In this document: piece by piece, positions 34,774 through 42,901 of the stretch
Layout: every line of letters starts with the position of its first letter
Numbering within the stretch: position 1 is the first letter of the stretch
Source: an uncultured Alphaproteobacteria bacterium
GTDB taxonomy: Bacteria; Pseudomonadota; Alphaproteobacteria; Rhodobacterales; Rhodobacteraceae
DNA length: 64,000 nt
Assembly (NCBI GenBank): GCA_902578545.1
Contig: CACHDI010000005.1
Location: 1 to 64,000, forward strand
Reading direction: 5' to 3'
Notes under the pieces: model-generated
What the model was told of the DNA's origin: nothing
The model's database searches: none
Seen by the model: only the letters and a program-made list of their open reading frames with translations
Translations under genes and position numbers: made by a program

Positions 34774-35826
34774 ATGGAATTAAAAAATTGTAAATTTGAA
34801 AGCATTAGCAAAGTCAATTTTGACACTATAATCGATGTTAGATCACCAAAAGAATTTACTGAGGACCATATACCTAATTCAATAAATCTCCCAGTATTAT
34901 CAGATTTTGAAAGAGAAGTTGTAGGAAAAATATATATACAAAATAGCCAATTTGAAGCAAAGAAAATTGGAGCAAAATATATTTCAGAAAATATATCTAA
35001 ACATTTAGATGGACTGCTTTCAAATAAAAATGACAATTGGAAAGCACTAATCTATTGCTGGAGAGGAGGACAAAGATCAAAGTCATTGGGTATTGTACTA
35101 CATGAGATTGGGTGGGATATAAATATTCTAGATGGTGGTTATAAATCCTACAGAAAAAATGTTGTCAAAAACCTTTATGAAGACGAATTATTTCACAATA
35201 TTTTTATTATTTCTGGATATACCGGCACAGGTAAAACATTAATGCTTCAAGAACTTAGCAAAAAAGGTGCACAAGTCATTGATTTAGAAAAATTAGCAAA
35301 TCATAAGGGATCAATATTTGGTTCACAACCAAATGGACAACCCTCTCAAAAAAGATTTGAAAGTGAAATTCACAATCTAATGAAAAAATTCAATCCCGAA
35401 ATGCCCATTTTTATTGAGTCTGAGTCTAGTAAAATAGGTTATTTAAAAATACCTCCAGCATTATGGAAAAAAATGAAATCTTCACCCCATTTTGAGCTTT
35501 CTTCTAATAATATTTCAAGAGCTAAATTTTTATCTACTCAATATCCAGAATTATATAAAGATACTAATAAGCTTTTGGAAAAAATTGAGTTGTTAAAAGA
35601 ATTTCATAAAAATGAAACAATAATTGGTTGGAAAAATTTGATTGAAAAAAAAGATTTTTTTACACTTTCCAAACAACTAATAGAAATGCATTATGACCCC
35701 AAATATAAAAATTCAAATAATTACAATGAAAAATCAAAAATCCAAAAAATTCACTTGGATCCAAATATTAAGAATAATGTAAGTGAAGTAGCTAATTTAA
35801 TTTTAGAAATTTCTAATAAGATATAG
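34774..35826 (+). CDS. selU: tRNA 2-selenouridine synthase
   Basis: A 350-residue protein, also called mnmH or ybbB. The N-terminal rhodanese domain has DVRSPKEFTEDHIPNSINLP (residues 21-40) and the catalytic Cys in YCWRGGQRSKS near residue 92. A C-terminal P-loop ATPase-like domain has SGYTGTGKT near residue 150. It swaps sulphur for selenium in the wobble uridine of tRNAs for Lys, Glu and Gln, using selenophosphate from SelD, which is encoded convergently beside it. The two 3' ends overlap by 14 bases. Confidence 0.93.
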   Translation: MELKNCKFESISKVNFDTIIDVRSPKEFTEDHIPNSINLPVLSDFEREVVGKIYIQNSQFEAKKIGAKYISENISKHLDGLLSNKNDNWKALIYCWRGGQRSKSLGIVLHEIGWDINILDGGYKSYRKNVVKNLYEDELFHNIFIISGYTGTGKTLMLQELSKKGAQVIDLEKLANHKGSIFGSQPNGQPSQKRFESEIHNLMKKFNPEMPIFIESESSKIGYLKIPPALWKKMKSSPHFELSSNNISRAKFLSTQYPELYKDTNKLLEKIELLKEFHKNETIIGWKNLIEKKDFFTLSKQLIEMHYDPKYKNSNNYNEKSKIQKIHLDPNIKNNVSEVANLILEISNKI

Positions 35827-37954
35827 TAGCTTTGCCTTTTACAATTTTTCCTATTACAGAATGAGTTAGACCTAAAATTTCAAGTTTTTTTTGAACTTCT
35901 AAAATATGTTTCTTTGGAACTGAGGCTAATAATCCTCCAGAAGTCTGAGGATCAAATAATAATGGCCATTTTTTATTATCCAAATTTAAATGGTCGCTAT
36001 AAGCTTGGCGAAGGTTATCTTCAAATATTGTTGATCTGACCCCTTTTAAAGATAATTCCAAGGCACCTTCTAGAATTGGAATTTCATCTAAGCTTAAAAT
36101 TGCTGAAACATTTGAAGATTTACAGATATTCTTTAAATGACCATATAATCCAAATCCTGTTACATCTGTCATTGAAGTAACTTTATTTGATAAGAATTTA
36201 ATAATCGAACCTTGAGATTTCATCATCCATTCTTGTGCATTTTTAATCCACAAACCTTTTGCTAAACCTTGCATTTCCCCAGCTAGGATTGTACCTGTCC
36301 CTATAGGTTTTGTGAGGATAATTAAATCACCATGGTTAGCTCCATCAAGGGTGATTGGGTTTTTATTAGAGTGTCCCAAAATTGTAAAACCAATTGTTAA
36401 TTCTTTACCCTTTGAAGTGTGTCCACCTATTATGCTTGCACCTTCTTTTTTAAAAACAGAATTTGCAGCATCTATAATATCGTTTAGATATTTTTGTTGA
36501 TCAATTAAAGGTACATCTGGAATTATAATATGGCTAAGAACTAATGAGGGGACCGATCCCATTGCCCATATATCACCCAAGGAATGAATTGCCGTAATCC
36601 TAGACATCGTCCAAGGATCTGAACAGAATTCTCTCAGATGATCAGTGGTTAATACATGATTTCCCTGCTTTAAGTTAACAATTGCTGCGTCATCACCAAT
36701 TTTATTCATCATCCTGTTAACTTTTTTTGGCAACTTTTCCAAAGCATTTTCTAATACTTTATTCCCTACTTTTGCACCACATGCTCCACATAACTCCTGC
36801 TTTTGTTCTCTATATTTTTCTTTAGATAAGGAATTCATAGAATTCTTTATGTAAAATTTCTTTATAAAAGACCTATCAACAAAATCTTTAAATAACCAAG
36901 GAAAGATTCCATAAATTGAAAAATTTCCCCAAAACAAAAGAGCTTTTTTCTTATCGATGGTAAGGGCTTGCAAAAAGTTTTTTTGAGGATTGTATTTAAT
37001 TAATTTTTTTGAAGAAATATAATTCTTAATATTTCGATATAGGAAAGGTGCCGCTCTTACAGCAAAAACACCTGCTTTTTGATTTGGATTATTAACTAAA
37101 GATGCACAATCTCCAGAGGCAAATACAAAATCATGTGATGTACTTTGTAAGCATTGGTTGATACTTATGAAGCCTTTTTCAAGATTTAAATCTGTGTTTG
37201 ATAACCAGTTTTGAGGTATTCCACCAGTTGCTCTCAATATAAAATCACTTGAAATGATTTCACCATCTTCACAATGTATTTTACCTTTAGTAAAAGAGGA
37301 TATACTTATGTTTTTTCTTAGAATGATATTATTTTCATCAAGGAGTTTTAATATTCTATTTTTTGCCCTGTTTGGTAGATTTCCTGCGATTTCATTTTTG
37401 TCAATTAAATAAATTTTAGGATTAAATCCTAATGATTTAATTTTATAATTTACACAAAGTGCTAATTCACATCCTGCGGCTCCTGCACCAATGATGGATA
37501 CTTTAGGAACACTTAATGGTGCTTTTAAATTTAAAAGAAATTTGCTCCAATTATGAATAAATTTGTCAAAAGGTTTTACTGGAATTGAAAATTTTTCTGA
37601 ACCGGGGATGTTTGTCAATTGATAATTAATACCAATATCAATTGATAGCACATCAAACTCTAGGGGATTTCTTTCCCCCAAGTATACTTCTTTCCTTTCT
37701 AAATTAATTTTATTTACATATGAAAATACAATTTTACATTTTGCGAATTTTGAAAGTTGGATTAAATCGATTTTGATTTGATCATAATTATAAGCACCTA
37801 AAATTGCGGCTGGTAACATACCAGTATATACTAATTCAGGATCAGGCGTAACTAAGGTAATATTTAAACCTTTAATAGGCTTCATCCCCATTTTTTTCAT
37901 TAATAAAATATGTGAGTGCCCACCACCGATTAGTACTAAATTTTTTTCAGCCAT
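35813..37954 (-). CDS. selD: Selenide, water dikinase fused to NADH dehydrogenase-like flavoprotein (SelD-Ndh fusion)
   Basis: A 713-residue fusion. The N-terminal 370 residues form a pyridine-nucleotide-disulphide oxidoreductase domain, with VLIGGGHSH near residue 6, LVYTGMLPAAILG near residue 60 and ASGDCAS near residue 278. From about residue 385, SelD follows with its active-site Cys in LCGACGAKVG and the GDDAA and TTDHLREF motifs. The fusion is known in other bacteria, where the flavoprotein part may supply selenide for selenophosphate. Convergent partner of selU. No selA, selB or selC was seen in the window, so selenouridine is the only supported use here. Confidence 0.93.
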   Translation of the reverse strand: MAEKNLVLIGGGHSHILLMKKMGMKPIKGLNITLVTPDPELVYTGMLPAAILGAYNYDQIKIDLIQLSKFAKCKIVFSYVNKINLERKEVYLGERNPLEFDVLSIDIGINYQLTNIPGSEKFSIPVKPFDKFIHNWSKFLLNLKAPLSVPKVSIIGAGAAGCELALCVNYKIKSLGFNPKIYLIDKNEIAGNLPNRAKNRILKLLDENNIILRKNISISSFTKGKIHCEDGEIISSDFILRATGGIPQNWLSNTDLNLEKGFISINQCLQSTSHDFVFASGDCASLVNNPNQKAGVFAVRAAPFLYRNIKNYISSKKLIKYNPQKNFLQALTIDKKKALLFWGNFSIYGIFPWLFKDFVDRSFIKKFYIKNSMNSLSKEKYREQKQELCGACGAKVGNKVLENALEKLPKKVNRMMNKIGDDAAIVNLKQGNHVLTTDHLREFCSDPWTMSRITAIHSLGDIWAMGSVPSLVLSHIIIPDVPLIDQQKYLNDIIDAANSVFKKEGASIIGGHTSKGKELTIGFTILGHSNKNPITLDGANHGDLIILTKPIGTGTILAGEMQGLAKGLWIKNAQEWMMKSQGSIIKFLSNKVTSMTDVTGFGLYGHLKNICKSSNVSAILSLDEIPILEGALELSLKGVRSTIFEDNLRQAYSDHLNLDNKKWPLLFDPQTSGGLLASVPKKHILEVQKKLEILGLTHSVIGKIVKGKATISY

Positions 37955-38060
37955 TGAAAACCTTAGTTCTTTATGGATTATTAATGTAGATTATTTGATT
38001 CTAAGATAATTAGAATTAGTCAAATGAAGTAAAAATTCAATAGGGTATGGAGATTAGAAA

Positions 38061-39368
38061 ATGGGAAAATCATTAAAAGAATATGCTAAAAAAAATAAGA
38101 TTAAATATTTTATGATTTCATTCACTGACATTTTTGGAGCACAAAGAGCAAAATTAGTACCTTCCCAAGTTATTTCAGAAATGGAAAAAGATGGTGCTGG
38201 TTTTGCAGGTTTCGCAACTTGGTTGGATATGACTCCTGCTCATCCAGATATGTTGGCTATACCTGACCCTAAAAGTGTTATTCAGCTTCCATGGCAACCA
38301 GATGTTGCATGGTTAGCATCTGACTTGGTTATGGAAGGTAAAGAAGTACTACAGGCACCAAGAAATGTTTTGAAAAAGTTAATTACCGAGGCCAATACAA
38401 AAAAAATTAGAGTTAAAACAGGTATAGAGGCAGAATTTTTCCTTATTAAAAGAGATGGCTCAGCAATTTCTGATGAATATGATAATGCTGAAAAACCTTG
38501 CTATGACCAACAAGCGGTAATGAGGAAATATGATGTAATAAAAGAAATTTGTGATTCAATGCTAAAGTTAGGATGGGGACCATACCAAAATGATCATGAA
38601 GATGCTAATGGTCAATTTGAAATGAACTTTGAATTTGATGATGCCCTGGCAACAGCAGATAAACATTCTTTCTTTAAATTTATGGTTAAGTCTATAGCAG
38701 AAAAACACGGACTAAGAGCAACATTTATGCCTAAACCTTTTTCGCATTTAACTGGAAATGGATGTCATGCTCATATTTCGGTATGGGACTTGGCAGGAAA
38801 GAAGAATATATTTGAGAATAAAAAAGTAGACCTTGGTTTATCTGATGATGGCTTTAACTTTCTGGGTGGACTTATGAAAAATGCTAAATCAATAGTTGCA
38901 ATCACAAATCCAACAATAAATTCTTATAAAAGAATTAACGCACCGGTTACCCAATCTGGTGCAACTTGGGCACCAAATACTATTACTTGGAGCGGGAACA
39001 ACAGAACACATATGGTACGTATCCCAGGTCCAGGCAGGTTTGAATTGAGACTTCCCGATGGGTCGACCAATCCATACCTTCTGCAAGCAATTATTATAGC
39101 TGCGGGAACAATTGGTATCGAAAAAAAATTAAATCCAGGTAAGAGGTATGACAACGATATCTATACTGATAAAGAAACTGAAAATAAAGTAGAGAAATTA
39201 CCTTCGAATTTGATGGATGCTTTAAGAGAATTTTCAAATAATTCTGAATTAAAAAATAAGCTTGGCCTAGAATTTTCTAATGCTTTTATTAAGTTAAAAA
39301 ATCAGGAGTGGAACAAATTCACTAATCATTTATCAGAATGGGAAATTGAAAATACCATGGATATTTAA
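38061..39368 (+). CDS. gmaS: GlnT-type (GSIII-like) glutamine synthetase, probable gamma-glutamylmethylamide synthetase
   Basis: A 435-residue ATP-dependent amide ligase of the GlnT group, close to the GlnT/GmaS proteins of marine alphaproteobacteria. KYFMISFTDIFGAQRAKLVP near residue 14, the ligand motif EAEFFLI near residue 124, DHEDANGQFEMN near residue 180, and GNGCHAHISVWD near residue 232 are family sequence. GmaS couples methylamine to glutamate. It lies 4 kb from tdm and separate from the mgsABC operon, which carries its own second ligase at 56303. Whether it is GmaS or a true glutamine synthetase cannot be fixed here. It is divergent from selD. Confidence 0.8.
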   Translation: MGKSLKEYAKKNKIKYFMISFTDIFGAQRAKLVPSQVISEMEKDGAGFAGFATWLDMTPAHPDMLAIPDPKSVIQLPWQPDVAWLASDLVMEGKEVLQAPRNVLKKLITEANTKKIRVKTGIEAEFFLIKRDGSAISDEYDNAEKPCYDQQAVMRKYDVIKEICDSMLKLGWGPYQNDHEDANGQFEMNFEFDDALATADKHSFFKFMVKSIAEKHGLRATFMPKPFSHLTGNGCHAHISVWDLAGKKNIFENKKVDLGLSDDGFNFLGGLMKNAKSIVAITNPTINSYKRINAPVTQSGATWAPNTITWSGNNRTHMVRIPGPGRFELRLPDGSTNPYLLQAIIIAAGTIGIEKKLNPGKRYDNDIYTDKETENKVEKLPSNLMDALREFSNNSELKNKLGLEFSNAFIKLKNQEWNKFTNHLSEWEIENTMDI

Positions 39369-39381
39369 TTTTAAAATTTGG

Positions 39382-40137
39382 CTAGCAAAATATAAGTTGA
39401 TTACCCTTTTCAATAGATCCACCTGTTATAACTTCACAATAAACTCCAAAATCTTGGTGTCCATAATATGTATTTAAAGCATTTAGTGTGTCGATGTCAC
39501 TTTCCCCATTTAATGGGTTTACTTTTGTTGCATTACATCTTTCTATTGGCTCAATTATCTTAAATTTAGCGCTACCAATCACAATTTCTTGTCCCAACCA
39601 ATCAAATTCTTCAAAAGGTTTTCCACCACTCAACCATAAATTACCTCTAAACCTCTTGGTATCCAATTTTGAACCAATTTTACTAGATAGTTCCTTAAGT
39701 GATTCAATAGATAATAAAGAGACTGAAGGATATTCGGTATCTGTTAATCCTCTATCTCCAACCTTGTATAATTCATTTGGACTTGGGCCTTGAGAAGGAC
39801 ATAAAGGTTTAATCCATTTTAAAAAAAGGTTTAACTCTTCTTTATTATTAGGATTAAAAGTTAATTGTTCTAAACTAGGATGCATCAGGGTAATTGTACC
39901 ATTACTGTCATTATATGATGATGTAACTGCCATAAAAGATGGTGCTATTGATCCTCTCAAAAAAGAACTACAAGGTATCCACTCTTTTTTAGAATTTGGA
40001 ATTCTAGTTTTATCATGAGCTAAAGCCCAAACACGATCTCCAGGCATAGTCTTTCCAGAAAAAAGAGAAACTTTTTCCAATAATTCAGCACCAATACTTT
40101 TGATTGGATGACGATAAATTTTTTCTAGAATACGAAT
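39382..40137 (-). CDS. MOSC-domain protein
   Basis: An approximately 250-residue MOSC-domain protein, a relative of the molybdenum-cofactor sulfurase C-terminal domain. Its conserved Cys is in IERCNATKV near residue 215. The N-terminal beta-barrel motif YRHPIKSIGAE lies upstream of the only canonical start, a TTG at 40080. I therefore place the start at ATT 40135-40137, seven bases after an AAGG site; nothing else fits. It ends 13 bases from the gmaS-like gene, converging on it. Confidence 0.78.
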   Translation of the reverse strand: MRILEKIYRHPIKSIGAELLEKVSLFSGKTMPGDRVWALAHDKTRIPNSKKEWIPCSSFLRGSIAPSFMAVTSSYNDSNGTITLMHPSLEQLTFNPNNKEELNLFLKWIKPLCPSQGPSPNELYKVGDRGLTDTEYPSVSLLSIESLKELSSKIGSKLDTKRFRGNLWLSGGKPFEEFDWLGQEIVIGSAKFKIIEPIERCNATKVNPLNGESDIDTLNALNTYYGHQDFGVYCEVITGGSIEKGNQLIFC

Positions 40138-40203
40138 ATTAATGCCTTACAATATATTCTTAACTAATCTATTTATAAAATAATCTTATTGCAACTGAAA
40201 TTG

Positions 40204-41055
40204 CTAACTTAAAGTTAGAATTGCAATAGAACTAAATACTAAGCTAATTCCCAACATTTGGATAAAATTAAGTTTTTCTTTGTAAAAAAAACAAACTAAA
40301 AGAATAGTTATTAATCCAAAAGTAGAGGCTGATACTGAAGAAAACTCTGGGTGATTAAAATTTCCAGAATATACCATTATTAAAAGTGCTAAGGTATCAA
40401 CAACTCCCATTAAAATGAGGATTATTATATAATTAAGCTTTATGGATTTAAACTTGATATGATTTGCAAATAAAAAAACTATAACCATAATAGATGAAGT
40501 TCTAGCTATAAGATTAGATATAATTTCATTGGAATTAATAATTTGGTTTTGACCTAACTGAAATGATAATGAAAAAAATACTGCAGATAAAATAGACCAA
40601 TAAATAGTTTCTAATTTTACAGTTTTCACTTTGTCCATATTTTCTTTTTTAGTATAAACTGTCAAAAAAATTCCAAAAACAACAATTAAACTTAGTAACC
40701 ATTGATGAGGTTTTGGTGATGTAGTTAAAACAGCAGCATAAATTAGTGATAAAATGGGATATGAACAAATAATTGGAGCTGCTACATAAACAGGACCACG
40801 ATCAAAGGCCATGTACAAACCATATGTAGCTATTAAAAAAAGAATACCATAAATAATAGAAACTAAAATAAAAGTTTCACTAAGGATAAAATTTTGTTCA
40901 GTTAAAAAGAAAGAACCAGCAAGAAATAAAATACCAAATAGATTGGTACATAATAATGCGGAAAAAATAGTAACTTTATTTACTATAAAACGAACTAAAA
41001 AGTCGTGCAGTCCCCAACAAATTGCCGCTACAAATCCAAACGTAATTTCTATCAT
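40204..41055 (-). CDS. EamA/DMT-family transporter
   Basis: A 283-residue inner-membrane transporter with about ten transmembrane helices in two EamA repeats, opening ITFGFVAAICWGLHDFLVRF and ending with a typical LISLVFSSIAIL-like helix. A basic KKENMDK loop separates the halves. Substrate unknown. It is divergent from the ammonium transporter, 218 bases away, and 123 bases from the MOSC gene. Confidence 0.85.
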   Translation of the reverse strand: MIEITFGFVAAICWGLHDFLVRFIVNKVTIFSALLCTNLFGILFLAGSFFLTEQNFILSETFILVSIIYGILFLIATYGLYMAFDRGPVYVAAPIICSYPILSLIYAAVLTTSPKPHQWLLSLIVVFGIFLTVYTKKENMDKVKTVKLETIYWSILSAVFFSLSFQLGQNQIINSNEIISNLIARTSSIMVIVFLFANHIKFKSIKLNYIIILILMGVVDTLALLIMVYSGNFNHPEFSSVSASTFGLITILLVCFFYKEKLNFIQMLGISLVFSSIAILTLS

Positions 41056-41156
41056 ACTTACTAAGTTCCTATTTTAATTAATGGTTAGATTGATAAAAAT
41101 TTTTAATAATTGATACTTTAATTAATGAAAAAATTCCATTGGGATAAAAAAAGGTT

Positions 41157-41178
41157 TTTTTGGTCTATTTTTGGTCTA
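41157..41178. promoter_or_regulatory. Tandem 11-bp repeats upstream of amt
   Basis: TTTTTGGTCTA occurs twice back-to-back (41157-41167 and 41168-41178), one helical turn apart, about 95 bases before the amt start. A regulator binding the same DNA face twice is a reasonable reading. The 218-base gap has no other recognisable element; no sigma-54 consensus was seen. Confidence 0.35.
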
Positions 41179-41273
41179 TTTTGTTCATTTTTGTGTACCT
41201 TTTTTTTTAATTAATGTTTTAATCCAAATACATTCATATTTCATACAGACAACAAACTGAAGGGGGGAATAGA

Positions 41274-42662
41274 ATGGAAGAAAAAATTGCTGAATTAACA
41301 GCTAAAATTGCTGAGCTCGAGGCAAGCTCACAAGTAACAAACACTATGTTTGCAGAAACATATTATTATTTAACAATACCTCTTATGGTACTTATTCATG
41401 CAGGATTTCTTGCTTATGAAATGGGCGCTACAAGAGTAAAAAATGTGCTATCGTCTGGAGTAAAAAATATTCTAGCTTTCGCTTTTGTTATACCTGCCTT
41501 TTATTTCTTTGGCTGGTGGGTTTATTGGGCATTTCCAACAGGAATAAGTCTATCCACTGGTCCTATGGAAATTTCAGGAAAAGAGTATGCTGACGCCATA
41601 GCTTGGGGATGGGGAGAATCTGCTCAATACATGGGACCTAATGTTGCAGACAATGCATCTGGAGTATTTTGGGGTGCTTTTGCTCTTTTTGCTGCAACTA
41701 CTGCATCCATTATGTCTGGATCTGTAATAGAAAGAATTCAAACTGTTGGTTTTGTAATTCTAGCTGTTGTACTAGGAGCATTTGCTTGGGTAGTAGCAGC
41801 TGCTTGGGGATGGCATGCCGACGGATGGTTAGTAACTGCATTTGGTTTTCATGACTTTGGTGCTGCTGGAGTAGTACATGCTGTTGCTGGTTTCTTTGCA
41901 TTAGGTGTGCTTATAAATCTTGGTCCGAGAATAGGTAAATTCAATGCAGATGGTACAGCTAATGATATTTCAGGTCATAATATGCCTTTTACAGCCACTG
42001 GATTAATGCTCATTATTGTAGGCTTTTGGGGCTTTTTAATGGCATGTATGATCCTACCAGGAGAAGGTTGGAGTTGGACTGCAAATACTGGTACTACCAT
42101 TTACGGTACTCCAATGAATTTGTCTGCTTTATCTTTCAATATATTAATGGGTATTGCTGGTGGAATTATAGGTGCTTGGCTTTTGAATAGAGATCCTTTT
42201 TGGATGATGTCGGGAGCTCTTGCAGGTATAATTTCAGTAGCTTCAGGTTTAGATATTTATTTTCCTGCATTAGCATTTATTGTAGCTATCGTAGCTGGCC
42301 TTTTATTAAGACCTGCAGCAAAGATGTTAGAGTCTTTTGGTATTGATGACGCAGTGGGTGCAGTTACCGTTCATGGAACAATAGGTGTCTATGGAATGGT
42401 TGTGTTTGGGATTTTTGCTCAAGGATATCCAGCATTATTTATTGAGAATGCACCAACAGTTTCAATTTTGGGACAATTGGTTGGAGCAATTGTGACTTCA
42501 CTATGTGGATTTATCCCTGGGTATATTCTTTCACTGTGCTTAAGTGGCCTTGGGATGTTGAGAACTCCTGAAGCTGCAGAAATTGCTGGTTTAGATACTA
42601 CAAAAGTACCTGCGCAAGCCTTTCCAGAAGGTATACCTGCATCAGCTCAACCAGCTGAATAA
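41274..42662 (+). CDS. amt: Ammonium transporter (Amt/MEP/Rh family)
   Basis: A 462-residue inner-membrane ammonium channel with about 11 transmembrane helices. A conserved pore region FHDFGAAGVVHAVAGFFALG near residue 192 and VTVHGTIGVYG near residue 363 include the two pore His residues. The first 25 residues are not a signal peptide but a heptad-like stretch (EEKIAELTAKIAELEASS), probably a short coiled coil. A strong GGGGG ribosome site is used. It would recapture ammonium lost during methylamine or amino-acid oxidation. It is followed by a small membrane protein and a hairpin terminator. Confidence 0.93.
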   Translation: MEEKIAELTAKIAELEASSQVTNTMFAETYYYLTIPLMVLIHAGFLAYEMGATRVKNVLSSGVKNILAFAFVIPAFYFFGWWVYWAFPTGISLSTGPMEISGKEYADAIAWGWGESAQYMGPNVADNASGVFWGAFALFAATTASIMSGSVIERIQTVGFVILAVVLGAFAWVVAAAWGWHADGWLVTAFGFHDFGAAGVVHAVAGFFALGVLINLGPRIGKFNADGTANDISGHNMPFTATGLMLIIVGFWGFLMACMILPGEGWSWTANTGTTIYGTPMNLSALSFNILMGIAGGIIGAWLLNRDPFWMMSGALAGIISVASGLDIYFPALAFIVAIVAGLLLRPAAKMLESFGIDDAVGAVTVHGTIGVYGMVVFGIFAQGYPALFIENAPTVSILGQLVGAIVTSLCGFIPGYILSLCLSGLGMLRTPEAAEIAGLDTTKVPAQAFPEGIPASAQPAE

Positions 42663-42690
42663 TTATAATTAGAAAAGAAAGGATATTAAA

Positions 42691-42855
42691 ATGGGATTTC
42701 CTTACGATAAAGCAGACTGGAGTGTTGTTGATGGAGCTATGTTCATGGGAGCAAATTCTTCGATGCCACTCTTTTATACAATTATCGCTATTATTATTTG
42801 TATCGTATTTTTAATTTACGGACAAATGATTGAAAATGATAAATATAATAAATAA
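42691..42855 (+). CDS. Small single-pass membrane protein downstream of amt
   Basis: A 54-residue protein, MGFPYDKADWSVVDGAMFMG at the start, then a helix of about 20 hydrophobic residues (SMPLFYTIIAIIICIVFLIY) and a charged tail GQMIENDKYNK. An AAAGGA site precedes the ATG by nine bases. It lies 28 bases after amt and before the shared terminator, so it is in the amt transcript. No family was recognised. Amt channels are usually controlled by the soluble PII protein GlnK; this could instead be a small subunit or assembly partner. Confidence 0.7.
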   Translation: MGFPYDKADWSVVDGAMFMGANSSMPLFYTIIAIIICIVFLIYGQMIENDKYNK

Positions 42856-42870
42856 GATTTAACTATGATA

Positions 42871-42901
42871 AAAAGCGAGGTTTGTGAAACCTCGCTTTTT
42901 T
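42871..42901. terminator. Bidirectional intrinsic terminator between amt unit and tdm
   Basis: AAAAGCGAGGTTT pairs with AAACCTCGCTTTTT around GTG (42871-42901), with A and T tracts on the two sides, so it can terminate transcription in both directions. It lies between the converging amt and tdm transcripts and overlaps the tdm stop codon. Confidence 0.9.

Noticed and set aside
41669-41901. Cys-rich plus frame and Gln-rich minus frame inside amt
   Set aside because: Both are shifted-frame readings of helical amt codons and carry low-complexity repeats of one residue.
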